Source: Pseudomonas sp. ATCC 13867
Lineage (GTDB): Bacteria; Pseudomonadota; Gammaproteobacteria; Pseudomonadales; Pseudomonadaceae
Direction: 5' to 3'
Assembly: GCF_000349845.1 (NCBI RefSeq)
Contig: NC_020829.1
Location: forward strand, 4,037,001 to 4,101,000
DNA length: 64,000 bases
Shown here piece by piece: positions 1 through 8,980 of the stretch. Below the pieces are notes generated by a model, which was not told the DNA's origin, made no database searches, and saw only the letters and a list, made by a program, of their open reading frames with translations. The first letter of the stretch is position 1; every line of letters begins with the position of its first letter. The position numbers were made by a program, and so were the translations under genes.

Positions 1-750
1 CGTGGTGCCGACGGTGGCCGGCAGGTGACGATCCACCAGGTAGGCCGGCAGGTGCACGCCGATGAACACCACCTGGAAGCCGCAGACGAAGAAGCCCAGG
101 GACAACAGCCAGAAGCCGGAATGGCCGGCCGCCTCGCGCAACGCCTCGCCAAGGGTCTGCTCGTGGCCCTGGACCGGCAGCGGCTTGTCGCGCATCAGCC
201 CGGACAGCGGAACGATCAGTGCCACCAGCAGGCCCAGCGCCAGCAGCGCAGCGGACCAGCCCAGCCAACTGATCAGGCCGAGGGTGCCCGGCAGCATGAC
301 GAACTGACCGAAGGAGCCGGCCGCCGCCGAGATGCCCATCGCCATGCTGCGCCGCTCCAGCGGTACCGCACGGCCCACCGCACCGAGGATCACCGAGAAG
401 GAAGTGCCGGACAGGCCGATGCCGATCAGCAGGCCCGCGCTCAAGGACAGGCTGAAGGCCGAATCGGAGTAGCCCATCAGCACCAGGCCGACGGCGTAGA
501 GGATGCCGCCCACCAGCACGGTGCGCATGGCGCCGAAGCGGTCGGCGATGGCCCCGGTGAACGGCTGGGCGATGCCCCAGATGAGGTTCTGCAGGGCGAT
601 GGCGAAGGCGAAGGTCTCGCGGCCCCAGCCGAACTCGGCGCTCATCGGCGCCAGGAACAGGCCGAAGCCGTGGCGGATGCCCAGGGACAAGGCCAGGATC
701 AGGGCGCCGGACAAGAGTATCCAGAACGCCGTGCGCGATAGCTTCGACAT
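1..750 (-). CDS. MFS transporter, 3' end beyond window
   Basis: This is the N-terminal 250 residues of a major facilitator superfamily permease; the gene runs off the left edge. It starts MSKLSRTAFWILLSGA and has alternating hydrophobic helices. The loop 2-3 motif A is visible at about residues 67-80 (GAIADRFGAMRTVLVGG, the G-x-x-x-D-R-x-G signature). Six to seven membrane segments can be counted. It lies directly downstream of, and on the same strand as, a marR gene, with a perfect palindrome in the 80-bp gap, so it is probably the pump controlled by that regulator. The substrate cannot be told from sequence. The sequence style recalls oxalate/formate-antiporter-like or drug MFS proteins. 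Confidence 0.9.
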   Translation of the reverse strand, partial: MSKLSRTAFWILLSGALILALSLGIRHGFGLFLAPMSAEFGWGRETFAFAIALQNLIWGIAQPFTGAIADRFGAMRTVLVGGILYAVGLVLMGYSDSAFSLSLSAGLLIGIGLSGTSFSVILGAVGRAVPLERRSMAMGISAAAGSFGQFVMLPGTLGLISWLGWSAALLALGLLVALIVPLSGLMRDKPLPVQGHEQTLGEALREAAGHSGFWLLSLGFFVCGFQVVFIGVHLPAYLVDRHLPATVGTT

Positions 751-764
751 CGTTTTCTCCTAAA

Positions 765-778
765 CGGGTATATACCCG
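765..778. promoter_or_regulatory. Probable MarR operator in front of the MFS gene
   Basis: A perfect 14-bp palindrome, cgggtatatacccg, lies 15 bp upstream of the MFS start. Its core gtatatac recurs at 1256-1263 beside the marR start. Two copies flanking a marR gene fit autoregulation plus control of the pump. This is inferred from position and symmetry. Confidence 0.65.
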
Positions 779-830
779 CTTTTAATCCGTCTTCTAAGGT
801 GAAAAGCTATCCATTGCACGCGGGCCGCCG

Positions 831-1247
831 CTAGCTCTCCAGCTCGGCCAGTTCATCCAGCAAGGCTTCCAGCTGACGGCGCTTGTCCTCGCCCAGGTGG
901 GCCGCGACATCCTGCTGCGCCGCATCCCAGGCCTCGCGGCCAAGCTCGATGCGCGCCAGTCCTTCCGCGGTCAGCACCACGATACGGTTGCGCAGGTCTG
1001 CGCCCTCCGCCAGGCGTACCAGCCCCTCGCCTTCCAGCGGCTTGAGGTTGCGCCCGAGGGTACTGCGGTCCAGGCCCATCGCTTCGGCCAGTTCGGAGAT
1101 GCTCGGCTGCTCCAGCCGCGACAGGTGCCGCAACAGGGAAAACTGCGGCGTGGTCAACCCGACCCCCTTCAGGGCGTCATCATAGACACGGGTGACCGCA
1201 CGGGCGGAGCGGCGCAATTTGGTACAGAGACAGTGGGTCGTCAGCAT
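831..1247 (-). CDS. MarR-family transcriptional regulator
   Basis: This 138-residue winged-helix repressor is of the usual MarR size. The N-terminal dimerisation helix is followed by the wHTH at about residues 30-100: the segment SISELAEAMGLDRSTLGRNL is the recognition region, and LRNRIVVLTAEGLARI is the wing and following helix. It probably binds the gtatatac palindromes at 1252-1267 and 765-778 and represses itself and the MFS gene downstream. The chosen ATG leaves no clear Shine-Dalgarno, and the upstream palindrome sits only about 5 bp away. The transcript leader is therefore very short, or a slightly internal start is used. Confidence 0.92.
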   Translation of the reverse strand: MLTTHCLCTKLRRSARAVTRVYDDALKGVGLTTPQFSLLRHLSRLEQPSISELAEAMGLDRSTLGRNLKPLEGEGLVRLAEGADLRNRIVVLTAEGLARIELGREAWDAAQQDVAAHLGEDKRRQLEALLDELAELES

Positions 1248-1251
1248 GACT

Positions 1252-1267
1252 GCGTGTATATACCCGC
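1252..1267. promoter_or_regulatory. Probable MarR operator at the marR start
   Basis: The 16-bp imperfect palindrome gcgtgtatatacccgc has the same gtatatac core as the site at 765-778. It sits in the intergenic region between divergent marR and the acyl-CoA dehydrogenase gene, immediately upstream of the marR start codon. It could act on both genes. Confidence 0.6.
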
Positions 1268-1421
1268 AATCTGCGGATCGTCAATGGCCGGCGCGACCGA
1301 TTGTCCCATCTGCCAGATCGGCGCGTTGGCGCAGCCAAGGGCATCGCGCGGAGCCAGCCGTATAACTGCGGCCATCCAGCCCCGCGCTTTCGACGGGGCG
1401 CATCACGCTCCGAGGTCCCCG

Positions 1422-3242
1422 ATGCCCGTCTACAAAGCTCCGCTGCGCGACACCCGCTTCCTGCTCAACGAAGTCTTCGATTTCCCCAGCCACTACCAGA
1501 ACCTGGTCAACGGCGGCGAAGCCACGCCGGACATGGTCGATGCCATTCTCGGCGAATGCGCGAAACTCTGCGAGGAGGTTATCGCCCCGCTCTACCACAG
1601 TGGCGACGAGGAAGGCTGCCACCTGGAGAACGGCGAAGTGCGCACCCCCAAGGGCTTCAAGGAAGCCTACGACGCTTACGTCGCCGGCGGCTGGCAGGGC
1701 CTGTCGCACCCGGTGGAATACGGCGGCCAGGGCCTGCCGATGAGCCTGGGCGCGCTCAAGCAGGAGATGCTGGGCACCGCCAACTGGCCGTTCTCGATGT
1801 ACCCGGGGCTGTCGCTGGGCGCGATGAACACCGTGATGCAGCACGGCACCGAGGCGCAGAAGCAGACCTACCTCACCCCGCTCACCGAAGGCCGCTGGGG
1901 CGGCACCATGTGCCTGACCGAGCCGCAGTGCGGCACCGACCTGGGTCAGGTGAAGACCCGCGCCGAAGCCAACACCGACGGTAGCTACGCGATCACCGGC
2001 ACCAAGATCTTCATCTCCTCCGGCGAGCACGACCTCACCGAGAACATCGTCCACATCGTGCTCGCACGCCTGCCGGACGCGCCCAAAGGCACGCGCGGCA
2101 TCTCGCTGTTCATCGTGCCGAAATTCCTGCCGGGTGAAAGCGGCAGCCTCGGCCCGCGCAACGGCGTGACCTGCGGCGCGCTGGAAAAGAAGATGGGCAT
2201 CAAGGCCTCGGCCACCTGCGTGATGAACTTCGACGGCGCCACCGGCTACCTGATCGGCGAACCGAACAAGGGCCTGGAGTGCATGTTCACCTTCATGAAC
2301 AGCGCGCGCATCGGCACCGCCATCCAGGGCGTCGCCACCGCCGAGCTGGCCTACCAGGGCGCACTCGCCTATGCCCGCGAGCGCCGCTCGATGCGCGCCC
2401 TCTCCGGCACCAAGGAACCGGGCGAGATCGCCGACAGCCTGATGCACCACGGCGACGTGCGCCGCATGCTGCTGACCCAGAAGGCCGTGGCCGAGGGCGG
2501 CCGCGCGCTGATCTACCTAGCCACCCAGTACGCCGACAAGATGATCCAGGGCCTGCTGACCAACGACAACGCCGAATATGACCGCTGGGACGACAAGCTC
2601 GGCTTCCTCACCCCGATCCTCAAGGGCTGCCTGACCGAACTGGGCCTGGAGAGCGCTAACCTCGGCATGCAGGTATTCGGCGGCCACGGCTACATCAAGG
2701 AACACGGCATGGAGCAGATCGTCCGCGACGCGCGGATCGCCACGCTCTACGAAGGCACTACCGGCATCCAGGCGCTGGACCTGCTCGGCCGCAAGGTGCT
2801 GCTGATGACCCAGGGCAAGGCGGTGCGCGACTTCACCCGGCAGGTGGCGAAGTTCGCCGTCGAACTGCTCAAGCAGGAGCCGGCCATGCGCGGTCGCGCG
2901 CTCACCCTGCTCAAGCTCTGCGCGCAGTGGAACCTGCTGACGCTGCGCATCGCCCTCACCGCCCGCAAGCAGCGCGACCTGGTGAGCACCGCCAGCCACG
3001 ACTACCTGATGTTCTCCGGCTACGCCGCGCTGGCGTATTCCTGGGCGCTGCAGGAAGCCGCCGCGCGCAAGCGCCTGCGCCAGGGCGGCAGCGAGTCGAG
3101 CGACTTCTACAAGGCGAAGATCGCTACCAGCGAGTTCTACTTCGCCCGCCTGCTGCCGCGCGCCAAGGGGCATGCGGCGGCGATGGCGAAGCCGGTGCAG
3201 TCGATCATGGGTTTGAAGACGGAGCATTTCGCCTTCGATTGA
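1422..3242 (+). CDS. Acyl-CoA dehydrogenase (large, DmdC-like type)
   Basis: This 606-residue FAD-dependent acyl-CoA dehydrogenase catalyses alpha,beta-desaturation of an acyl-CoA. The length, about 600 rather than 380, places it in the class with an extra C-terminal domain, which includes 3-methylmercaptopropionyl-CoA dehydrogenases (DmdC) and several Pseudomonas fatty-acyl-CoA dehydrogenases. The flavin-binding segment MCLTEPQCGTDLG is near residue 165. The catalytic glutamate is in LYEGTTGIQALDLLG (about E444). The start MPVYKAPLRDTRFLLNEVFD is typical of the family; the open frame extends upstream to 897 but into marR on the other strand, so the ATG at 1422 is preferred. The substrate is unknown. 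Confidence 0.92.
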   Translation: MPVYKAPLRDTRFLLNEVFDFPSHYQNLVNGGEATPDMVDAILGECAKLCEEVIAPLYHSGDEEGCHLENGEVRTPKGFKEAYDAYVAGGWQGLSHPVEYGGQGLPMSLGALKQEMLGTANWPFSMYPGLSLGAMNTVMQHGTEAQKQTYLTPLTEGRWGGTMCLTEPQCGTDLGQVKTRAEANTDGSYAITGTKIFISSGEHDLTENIVHIVLARLPDAPKGTRGISLFIVPKFLPGESGSLGPRNGVTCGALEKKMGIKASATCVMNFDGATGYLIGEPNKGLECMFTFMNSARIGTAIQGVATAELAYQGALAYARERRSMRALSGTKEPGEIADSLMHHGDVRRMLLTQKAVAEGGRALIYLATQYADKMIQGLLTNDNAEYDRWDDKLGFLTPILKGCLTELGLESANLGMQVFGGHGYIKEHGMEQIVRDARIATLYEGTTGIQALDLLGRKVLLMTQGKAVRDFTRQVAKFAVELLKQEPAMRGRALTLLKLCAQWNLLTLRIALTARKQRDLVSTASHDYLMFSGYAALAYSWALQEAAARKRLRQGGSESSDFYKAKIATSEFYFARLLPRAKGHAAAMAKPVQSIMGLKTEHFAFD

Positions 3243-3255
3243 GGTGGGCGCTTTT

Positions 3256-3350
3256 CGTAGGACCGAGGGGGGGCGCCCAGCCCTTGCTCGCCAACGCGCT
3301 TCCCGGCCGCATCGGAGCCATGCGGTTCGCGAGCAAGCTCGCTCCTACAA
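3256..3350. repeat. Degenerate REP pair
   Basis: The right arm (3326-3350) is a full copy of the window's main REP sequence, reading ttcgcgagcaagctcgctcc. The left arm (about 3257-3295) is broken: taggaccgag, then a G-run and cccttgctcgcc. It lies between the convergent acyl-CoA dehydrogenase and cobV genes. Nothing else is visible in this gap. Confidence 0.85.
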
Positions 3351-3386
3351 CACGTCCAGCCCACCCGCATAACCGCGGGGACATGA

Positions 3387-4196
3387 TCAGACCGCCAGCG
3401 CCACCAGCACTGCGCACTCGATCAGCTCCACCATCGCCCCGGCGGTATCCCCGGTGGTACCGCCCAGGCGGGCGATGAAGCGGCGGCGCAGCCAGACGAA
3501 GACCACCAGCGCAACCGCCACCGCAAGCATTCCGGGCAACCCCATCACCACCATCAGCGCGGCGTTGCCCGCCAGCATCCAGGGTGTCGCCCGGCGCGGC
3601 AAGTGGTCCGCCAGCGCCTGCCCGAGGCCGCCGCGGCGGGCGTACTCGGTGCTGAAGAACAGCAAAGGCAATGCACAACGTCCCAGCCACGGCGCCAGCA
3701 GCAGCGCCCAGTACTGGTGGTTGCCGAGCACCGCGGCAAGCGCGGCGAACTTCAGCAGCAACACCACGACCAGCGTCACCACCGCCGCAGGCCCGCAGCA
3801 CGGATCCTTCATGATCGCCAGGGTGCGCTCGCGATCGCCCAGGCCGCCGACCCAGGCATCCGCCGTATCGGCCAGGCCATCCAGGTGCAGCGCACCGCTG
3901 ATCAGGACCCACAGCGCCAGCAACAGCGCCGCCTGCAACAGCAGGTGCACGTTGACCAGCAACTCGCCCACGCCCATCAGCAGCCCGCCGATCAGCAACC
4001 CCACCAGCGGATAGAACAGCGTCGCCCGGCCGAACTGTTCCGGCGTGGGCATCTGCGTGAAACGCACCGGCAGGCGGGTGAGGAACTGCAGCGCCACCAG
4101 GGGCAGGCACCAGTCGCTGAGCGGGCCGGCGGGCGGGGAAGTGGGTAGGTCACCCGGCGTTGGCACGGGCTCATCTCGTTCGGGTTGTTCGCTCAT
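3387..4196 (-). CDS. cobV: Adenosylcobinamide-GDP ribazoletransferase (cobalamin synthase)
   Basis: A polytopic membrane enzyme (CobV, CobS in Salmonella) that joins adenosylcobinamide-GDP and alpha-ribazole (phosphate), the last assembly step of coenzyme B12. The 269 residues hold several membrane helices and the family motif GALHLDGLADTADAW at about residues 100-114, with acidic metal-binding residues, followed by DRERTLAIMKDPCCG. It has a Pro-rich N-terminal extension of about 25 residues before the conserved LVALQFLTRLP. The ATG overlaps the stop of the upstream phosphatase gene (ATGA). It is the last gene of the cobalamin operon. Confidence 0.95.
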   Translation of the reverse strand: MSEQPERDEPVPTPGDLPTSPPAGPLSDWCLPLVALQFLTRLPVRFTQMPTPEQFGRATLFYPLVGLLIGGLLMGVGELLVNVHLLLQAALLLALWVLISGALHLDGLADTADAWVGGLGDRERTLAIMKDPCCGPAAVVTLVVVLLLKFAALAAVLGNHQYWALLLAPWLGRCALPLLFFSTEYARRGGLGQALADHLPRRATPWMLAGNAALMVVMGLPGMLAVAVALVVFVWLRRRFIARLGGTTGDTAGAMVELIECAVLVALAV

Positions 4197-4783
4197 CGCC
4201 GTTCCGCCTGCTGGATTCGCCAGCCTTCGCCTTCACGCGCCACGGCCAGCGACAGGCACTGGCCGTGATCGACCACCACCTCCAGCAAACGCCGGGCCGG
4301 CAAGCCACCAGCCAATGCCCCCAGCAGGCGCATCACGCCACCGTGGGTCACCACCAGTACACAGGCGCCGGCGTGGTCGCGGTGTAACCGCTCCAGTGCG
4401 CGGAATACGCGGAGTTCGAAGTCACCCAACGGCTCGCCGTCGGGCGGAGGAAACGCGTAGGGATCGGACCAGAAACGCCCCAGCGCCTGGGCATCGCTTT
4501 CCATCAGCTTAGCTGGCGAAAGGCCTTCCCATTGGCCGAAGTCCAGCTCGCGCAGGTCGGCGTCCAGGCTCAGCGGCAGCCCGTGGCGGCCCGCCAGTTC
4601 CTGCGCGAACGCGGCGCAGCGGCGCAGCGGCGAGCTGACCACCGCCGACCAGCGGCACGCCTCGCCAACCGTCGCCCGCATCTGTGCCCAACCGGTTTCA
4701 GTCAGCGCATCGTCCAGGCGCCCGCGAAAGCCGCCGCCCTGCTCGGTTTCGCCGTGGCGCAGCAGGTCCAGGAACAGCGTCAT
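4193..4783 (-). CDS. Alpha-ribazole phosphatase, histidine phosphatase family
   Basis: This 196-residue phosphoglycerate-mutase-like phosphatase removes the phosphate from alpha-ribazole-5'-phosphate or adenosylcobalamin-5'-phosphate in the nucleotide loop pathway. The RHG motif is [11 protein letters not shown] at residues 7-17, with the second catalytic His in [12 protein letters not shown]. Salmonella calls this enzyme CobC; in the pseudomonad nomenclature cobC is the PLP enzyme encoded further upstream, so no symbol is given. The start [11 protein letters not shown] is set by the ATGA overlap with cobU and by the position of the RHG motif. A longer open frame (to 5155) runs into cobU and is not used. 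Confidence 0.93.
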   Translation of the reverse strand: MTLFLDLLRHGETEQGGGFRGRLDDALTETGWAQMRATVGEACRWSAVVSSPLRRCAAFAQELAGRHGLPLSLDADLRELDFGQWEGLSPAKLMESDAQALGRFWSDPYAFPPPDGEPLGDFELRVFRALERLHRDHAGACVLVVTHGGVMRLLGALAGGLPARRLLEVVVDHGQCLSLAVAREGEGWRIQQAERR

Positions 4784-5835
4784 GCCGGGCGATCCGACAC
4801 CGCCGCCTCGGCGAAGGTGGCCATGCCGCTGTGCAGCCGGCAGGCCTGGCGCAGCAGCGGCACCGCCAGCGCCGCGCCGCTGCCCTCGCCCAGGCGCAGG
4901 CCGAGGTCCAGCAGCGGCTGCGCGTTGAGCGCGCTGAGCACACGGTCGTGCCCCGGTTCCGCACCGGCATGGGCGAACAGCAGCCAGTCGCGGCAATTGG
5001 GGTTGAGGTGCGTGGCGCACAGCGCAGCCGTGCTGCAGATGAAGCCGTCCACCAGCGCCGGAATGCCTTTCTGCGCGCAGGCAAGGTAAGCGCCGGCCAG
5101 CGCGGCAATCTCGAAACCGCCGAGGCGGCACAGCGCTTCGAAAGGCTCGTCGCACTGGGGGCGGTGCAAGGCCAAGGCACGCTCGATCACTTCGACCTTG
5201 CGCGCCACCCCCTGCGCATCCAGCCCGGTACCGGGGCCGACCAGCGCCTGCGCCGGTTCATCCAGCAGCGCGCAGGCCAGCGCGGCCGCCGCGCTGGTAT
5301 TGCCGATACCCATCTCGCCGCCGATGAACAGCTCCGCGCCGGCCTGCTGCGCCCGGCGCACCGACTCGCGCCCGGCTTCCAGGGCGGTCAGGCACTGCGC
5401 AGCGGTCATCGCCGGCGACCGGGTGAAGTTCGCGGTGCCGGCGCCAACCATCAGGTGCAGCACACCCGGCAGCGGTTCCAGCGGCGTCGCCGTGCCGAGG
5501 TCGATCACCTCCAGGTGCGCCTCGAGATCACGCGCCAGCACGCTGATCGCCGCGCCGCCGCGCACGAAGTTGCGCAGCATCTCGACGGTCACCGCCTGCG
5601 GATAGGCCGATACGCCCTCGGCCACCACGCCGTGGTCACCGGCGAACAGGGCGATCCAGAGGTGTTCCAGCGTCGGCCGCTCGCGGCCCTGCAGGCCGGC
5701 CAGACGGATGGTTTCCTCTTCCAGGCGGCCCAGCGCGCCGCGCGGCTTGGTCAACCGGTCCTGGCGCGCGGCGGCCTTGTCCTGCGCCACGCGGTCGATC
5801 GGCTGGGTACCTTGCAGCCACCATTGCAGACTCAT
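4780..5835 (-). CDS. cobU: Nicotinate-nucleotide-dimethylbenzimidazole phosphoribosyltransferase
   Basis: CobU (CobT in Salmonella) activates the lower ligand by forming alpha-ribazole-5'-phosphate from nicotinate mononucleotide and 5,6-dimethylbenzimidazole. The 351-residue length is standard. Recognisable blocks are [11 protein letters not shown] near residue 30, [31 protein letters not shown] near 180 and the catalytic Glu region [16 protein letters not shown] overlaps link it to cobP upstream and to the phosphatase downstream, implying translational coupling. The DMB substrate can be made by bluB in the same operon. Confidence 0.96.
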   Translation of the reverse strand: MSLQWWLQGTQPIDRVAQDKAAARQDRLTKPRGALGRLEEETIRLAGLQGRERPTLEHLWIALFAGDHGVVAEGVSAYPQAVTVEMLRNFVRGGAAISVLARDLEAHLEVIDLGTATPLEPLPGVLHLMVGAGTANFTRSPAMTAAQCLTALEAGRESVRRAQQAGAELFIGGEMGIGNTSAAAALACALLDEPAQALVGPGTGLDAQGVARKVEVIERALALHRPQCDEPFEALCRLGGFEIAALAGAYLACAQKGIPALVDGFICSTAALCATHLNPNCRDWLLFAHAGAEPGHDRVLSALNAQPLLDLGLRLGEGSGAALAVPLLRQACRLHSGMATFAEAAVSDRPA

Positions 5836-6353
5836 AACGCATTCCCCTTCAACACCGTGGGCAGGCCGGCGACGGTAAACACCACGCGCTCGCAGACCTC
5901 GGCCAGCGACTGGTGCAGCCAGCCGGCCTCGTCGACATAGCGGCGGCTGAGCTCGCCCATCGGCACCACGCCCAGCCCGGTTTCGTTGCTGACCAGGATG
6001 ATCCGTCCCGGCAGGCGCGGCAGCGCCTCCAGCAGCGCATCGATCTCGCCGCGCAGGCGCCAGCCGTCTTCATGCAGCAGCAGGTTGGTGACCCAGAGGG
6101 TCAGGCAATCCACCAGCACGCAGCGCTGTGGATCGGCCAGGCGCTCCAGCGCCCCGGCCAGGGCCAGCGGCTCCTCCACCAGCCCCCACTGCGCGGGACG
6201 GCGCTCGCGGTGCTGGAGGATGCGCGTAGACATCTCGCCATCGCCGGCCTGGGCCGTGGCGACATAGGTGACCGGCAGGCCGCTTTGCAGCGCCAGGCGC
6301 TCGGCCAGGCGGCTCTTGCCCGAACGGGCGCCGCCGAGGATCAGTTCAAGCAT
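5832..6353 (-). CDS. cobP: Adenosylcobinamide kinase / adenosylcobinamide-phosphate guanylyltransferase
   Basis: This bifunctional 173-residue enzyme (CobU in Salmonella) phosphorylates adenosylcobinamide and then transfers GMP to give adenosylcobinamide-GDP. The P-loop [10 protein letters not shown] is at residues 5-14. The second nucleotide-binding segment is [14 protein letters not shown], and the conserved [21 protein letters not shown] block is present (residues near 122-142). A ggag Shine-Dalgarno precedes the start. A REP pair separates it from cobQ, making this one of the few real gaps inside the operon. Confidence 0.96.
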   Translation of the reverse strand: MLELILGGARSGKSRLAERLALQSGLPVTYVATAQAGDGEMSTRILQHRERRPAQWGLVEEPLALAGALERLADPQRCVLVDCLTLWVTNLLLHEDGWRLRGEIDALLEALPRLPGRIILVSNETGLGVVPMGELSRRYVDEAGWLHQSLAEVCERVVFTVAGLPTVLKGNAL

Positions 6354-6378
6354 GTTGTCTCCGGATAAATCGATATCT

Positions 6379-6457
6379 GCAGGAGCGAGCTTGCTCGCGA
6401 ACCGCCCGACCCCGGCGCGTTCGAGGAAATTTGTTCGCGAGCAAGCTCGCTCCTACG
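6379..6457. repeat. REP pair inside the cobalamin operon
   Basis: Two inverted copies (6380-6401 and 6434-6455) of the REP unit aggagcgagcttgctcgcga are separated by about 30 bp in the cobQ-cobP gap. Such paired REPs can stabilise upstream mRNA or bind gyrase and integration host factor (known for BIMEs). Here the pair could uncouple expression of the distal five genes. Confidence 0.9.
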
Positions 6458-6467
6458 AAGAGCCCCC

Positions 6468-7982
6468 CTACAGCCCGCATAGTGCTTTCAATCGTGCAGT
6501 ATCCAGATGCGCCTCGACCTGGTCGGCCAGGCGCTCGATGTCGCGCTCACGCAGCGCGTGGTAATCGATGCTCCGCACCTCGCGCAATCCCGCCCAGCGC
6601 AGCAGCGCCGAGCAGGCGGCCGGCGACTCGAACAGCCCGTGCAGGTAGGTGCCCAGCACCTGGCCGTCCGCACTCACGGCGCCATCGGCGCGACCATCGC
6701 CCAGGCGGACGGCGGGACATTCCAGCGCCGGGCCTTCGCTGACGCCGGCATGAATCTCGTACCCGGCCACCTCGGCATCCTCCAGCGCCAACCGGCCGCG
6801 GACATTGCGCAGTTGCTTCTCCGGCTCCAGCACGGTGCGGAAGTCCAGCAGGCCGAGGCCGTCGCTCTCCCCCGCCGCGCCTTCCAGTCCATGCGGGTCG
6901 GCCAGGGTCTGTCCCAGCATCTGCAACCCTCCACAGATCCCCAGCAGCTTGCCGCCATAGCGCAGGTGGCGCTGGATCGCCGTATCCCACCCCTGCTCGC
7001 GGAGGAAGGCAAGGTCGGCTCGAACGCTCTTGGAGCCGGGCAGGATGATCAGGTCCGTCGGCGGCCGCGGCTGCCCCGGCCCGACGAAGCTCAGCTCCAC
7101 CTGTGGGTGCAAACGCAGCGGGTCGAAATCGGTGTGATTGCTGATGCGCGGCAGCACCGGTACCGCCACGCGCAGACATTCGCCGCTCTTGGCGGTCTGG
7201 CGGAGGTCGATGGCGTCCTCGGCTTCCAGGTGGAAATCCATCAGGTATGGCAGCACGCCCAGCACCGGCACGCCGGTGCGCTGTTCCAGCCAGTCGAGGC
7301 CGTTCTGCAACAGCGCGATGTCGCCCCGGAAGCGGTTGATCACGAAGCCCTTCACCCGCGCCCGCTCGCTCACGGACAGCAACTCCAGGGTGCCGACCAG
7401 ATGCGCGAACACGCCGCCACGGTCGATGTCCGCGACGAGGATCACCGGGCAGTCCACCGCCTCGGCGAAGCCCATGTTGGCGATGTCGTTGGTGCGCAGG
7501 TTGATCTCTGCCGGCGAGCCCGCGCCTTCCACCATGACCACCGGGTACTGCGCGGCGAGACGCGCGTGCGACTCCAGCACCGCCTGCATCGCCACCCGCT
7601 TGTAGTCGTGGTAGGCGGCGGCGTTCATGCTGGTCACCGCGCGGCCGTGGATGACCACCTGGGCGCCGATGTCGCTGTTGGGCTTGAGCAGCACCGGGTT
7701 CATGTCGGTGTGCGGTGCCAATCCACAGGCCTGGGCCTGGACCGCCTGGGCGCGGCCGATCTCGCCGCCGTCGGCGGTGACCGCGCTGTTGAGCGCCATG
7801 TTCTGCGGCTTGAACGGCGCCACCGCCACGCCCTGGCGACGCAGCCAGCGGCACAGCGCCGTCACCAGGGTGCTCTTGCCGGCGTCGGAGGTGGTGCCCT
7901 GCACCATCAATGTCGTGCCCTGCACCATCAATGTCGCACCCTGATCCATCAGCCTCTCGGCCTGCCCCGTCGGCGAGGTCAT
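6468..7982 (-). CDS. cobQ: Cobyric acid synthase (amidotransferase)
   Basis: CobQ performs four ATP- and glutamine-dependent amidations of the corrin side chains to give adenosylcobyric acid. It has an N-terminal ATP-binding domain ([16 protein letters not shown], then [19 protein letters not shown]). The C-terminal triad glutaminase has its Cys nucleophile in [13 protein letters not shown] and the His/Glu in the C-terminal region. The annotated start overlaps the cobC stop (ATGA) and gives 504 residues, about 15-20 longer than usual. The excess is an N-terminal stretch with a tandem repeat ([20 protein letters not shown]). The internal ATG at 7949 or the Met of the last [10 protein letters not shown] are alternative starts. 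Confidence 0.94.
   Translation of the reverse strand: MTSPTGQAERLMDQGATLMVQGTTLMVQGTTSDAGKSTLVTALCRWLRRQGVAVAPFKPQNMALNSAVTADGGEIGRAQAVQAQACGLAPHTDMNPVLLKPNSDIGAQVVIHGRAVTSMNAAAYHDYKRVAMQAVLESHARLAAQYPVVMVEGAGSPAEINLRTNDIANMGFAEAVDCPVILVADIDRGGVFAHLVGTLELLSVSERARVKGFVINRFRGDIALLQNGLDWLEQRTGVPVLGVLPYLMDFHLEAEDAIDLRQTAKSGECLRVAVPVLPRISNHTDFDPLRLHPQVELSFVGPGQPRPPTDLIILPGSKSVRADLAFLREQGWDTAIQRHLRYGGKLLGICGGLQMLGQTLADPHGLEGAAGESDGLGLLDFRTVLEPEKQLRNVRGRLALEDAEVAGYEIHAGVSEGPALECPAVRLGDGRADGAVSADGQVLGTYLHGLFESPAACSALLRWAGLREVRSIDYHALRERDIERLADQVEAHLDTARLKALCGL
7894..7935 (-). repeat. 21-bp tandem duplication at the cobQ 5' end
   Basis: Two exact 21-bp units (7894-7914 and 7915-7935) are followed by a degenerate third (7936-7950). 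Each unit encodes TLMVQGT in frame. The repeat is multiple-of-three, so copy-number change alters only the N-terminal length. See the findings. Confidence 0.9.
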
Positions 7983-8980
7983 CGCAGGTTCTCCATCTGC
8001 TTGAAGGTGTGCAAACCATGCTCCAGGCGCCGCCAGCCCTCCTCGTCCGCCGGCAGGCCGAAGCGCAGGCTGGCGGGCGAGTCGAACAGGCGCACGAGAA
8101 TCCCTTGGCGCGCCAGGTGCTCGCGCAGTACCGGGCTCTGCATCGACACCACCCACTGGAACAGCGACGTGCCGCCCTGGGGGGCGAAACCATGCTCGCC
8201 GAGCAGCCCCGCCAGACGCCGGCTGGCCTCGGCCAGGTCGCGGCGGCGCTGGATGTGTTCGTGGAGATCGCCCAGCACCGCCTGCGCCGCCCAACGCGTC
8301 GGACCGTTCACCGCCCAGGGCCCGAGCGACTGCGCAAGGCCCGCCAGCAGGCGCGGTTCGGCGAAAGCGAATCCCAGCCGCGCGCCGGCCAGGCCGAAGA
8401 ACTTGCCGAAGGATCGCAGCACCACCAGCCCCGGCCGGGTTGCGCAACGGGGGGCCAGGCTCTGCTCCGGGGTACAGTCCATGAAGGCTTCGTCCACCAC
8501 CAGCCAGCCGCCGCGCTCGTGCAACCGCGCGTGCCACTCCAGCAGAACGCCGGGATCGATGCGTCGGCCGGTGGGGTTGTTCGGGTTGACCACCACCAGC
8601 ACATCGAAACGCTCCAGGTGATGCGTCACTTCGTGATCGCCGACTTCCCGCAGGATATGCCCGGCGCTACGCCAGGCATGGGCATGCTCGGCATAACAGG
8701 GCGAGACCACGCCGACCTTGCCCGGCCGGCGCAGCCTCGGCAGCAACTGGATGGCCGCCTGGCTGCCGGACAGCGGCAGCAGCGTCTCGGCGCCATAGTA
8801 GCGGCGCGCGGCGGCTTCCAGGCCATCGTCGTCTTCCGGCAGGCGCATCCAGGCGCTGGCCGGGATGTTCGGCAGGCTCCAGGGCCAGGGCGAGATGCCG
8901 GTGGACAGGTCCAGCCACTCCGCCAGCGGGATGCCATAGTGCTGCGCCGCCCGGCGCAACCGGCCACCATGTTCGAGCAT
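7979..8980 (-). CDS. cobC: Threonine-phosphate decarboxylase (PLP enzyme)
   Basis: This fold-type I aminotransferase-like enzyme of 333 residues (CobD in Salmonella) decarboxylates L-threonine-phosphate to (R)-1-aminopropan-2-ol phosphate, the linker of the nucleotide loop. It begins [29 protein letters not shown], typical of the family. PLP-binding landmarks are [10 protein letters not shown] near residue 134, VVDEAFMDC, and the Schiff-base lysine in [17 protein letters not shown]. The stop overlaps the cobQ start; the start directly abuts the cobD stop. Confidence 0.94.
   Translation of the reverse strand: MLEHGGRLRRAAQHYGIPLAEWLDLSTGISPWPWSLPNIPASAWMRLPEDDDGLEAAARRYYGAETLLPLSGSQAAIQLLPRLRRPGKVGVVSPCYAEHAHAWRSAGHILREVGDHEVTHHLERFDVLVVVNPNNPTGRRIDPGVLLEWHARLHERGGWLVVDEAFMDCTPEQSLAPRCATRPGLVVLRSFGKFFGLAGARLGFAFAEPRLLAGLAQSLGPWAVNGPTRWAAQAVLGDLHEHIQRRRDLAEASRRLAGLLGEHGFAPQGGTSLFQWVVSMQSPVLREHLARQGILVRLFDSPASLRFGLPADEEGWRRLEHGLHTFKQMENLR

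Noticed and set aside
1281..2450. 389-residue minus-strand frame opposite the acyl-CoA dehydrogenase
   Set aside because: It has no Shine-Dalgarno and a low-complexity composition. The plus-strand gene is strongly supported.
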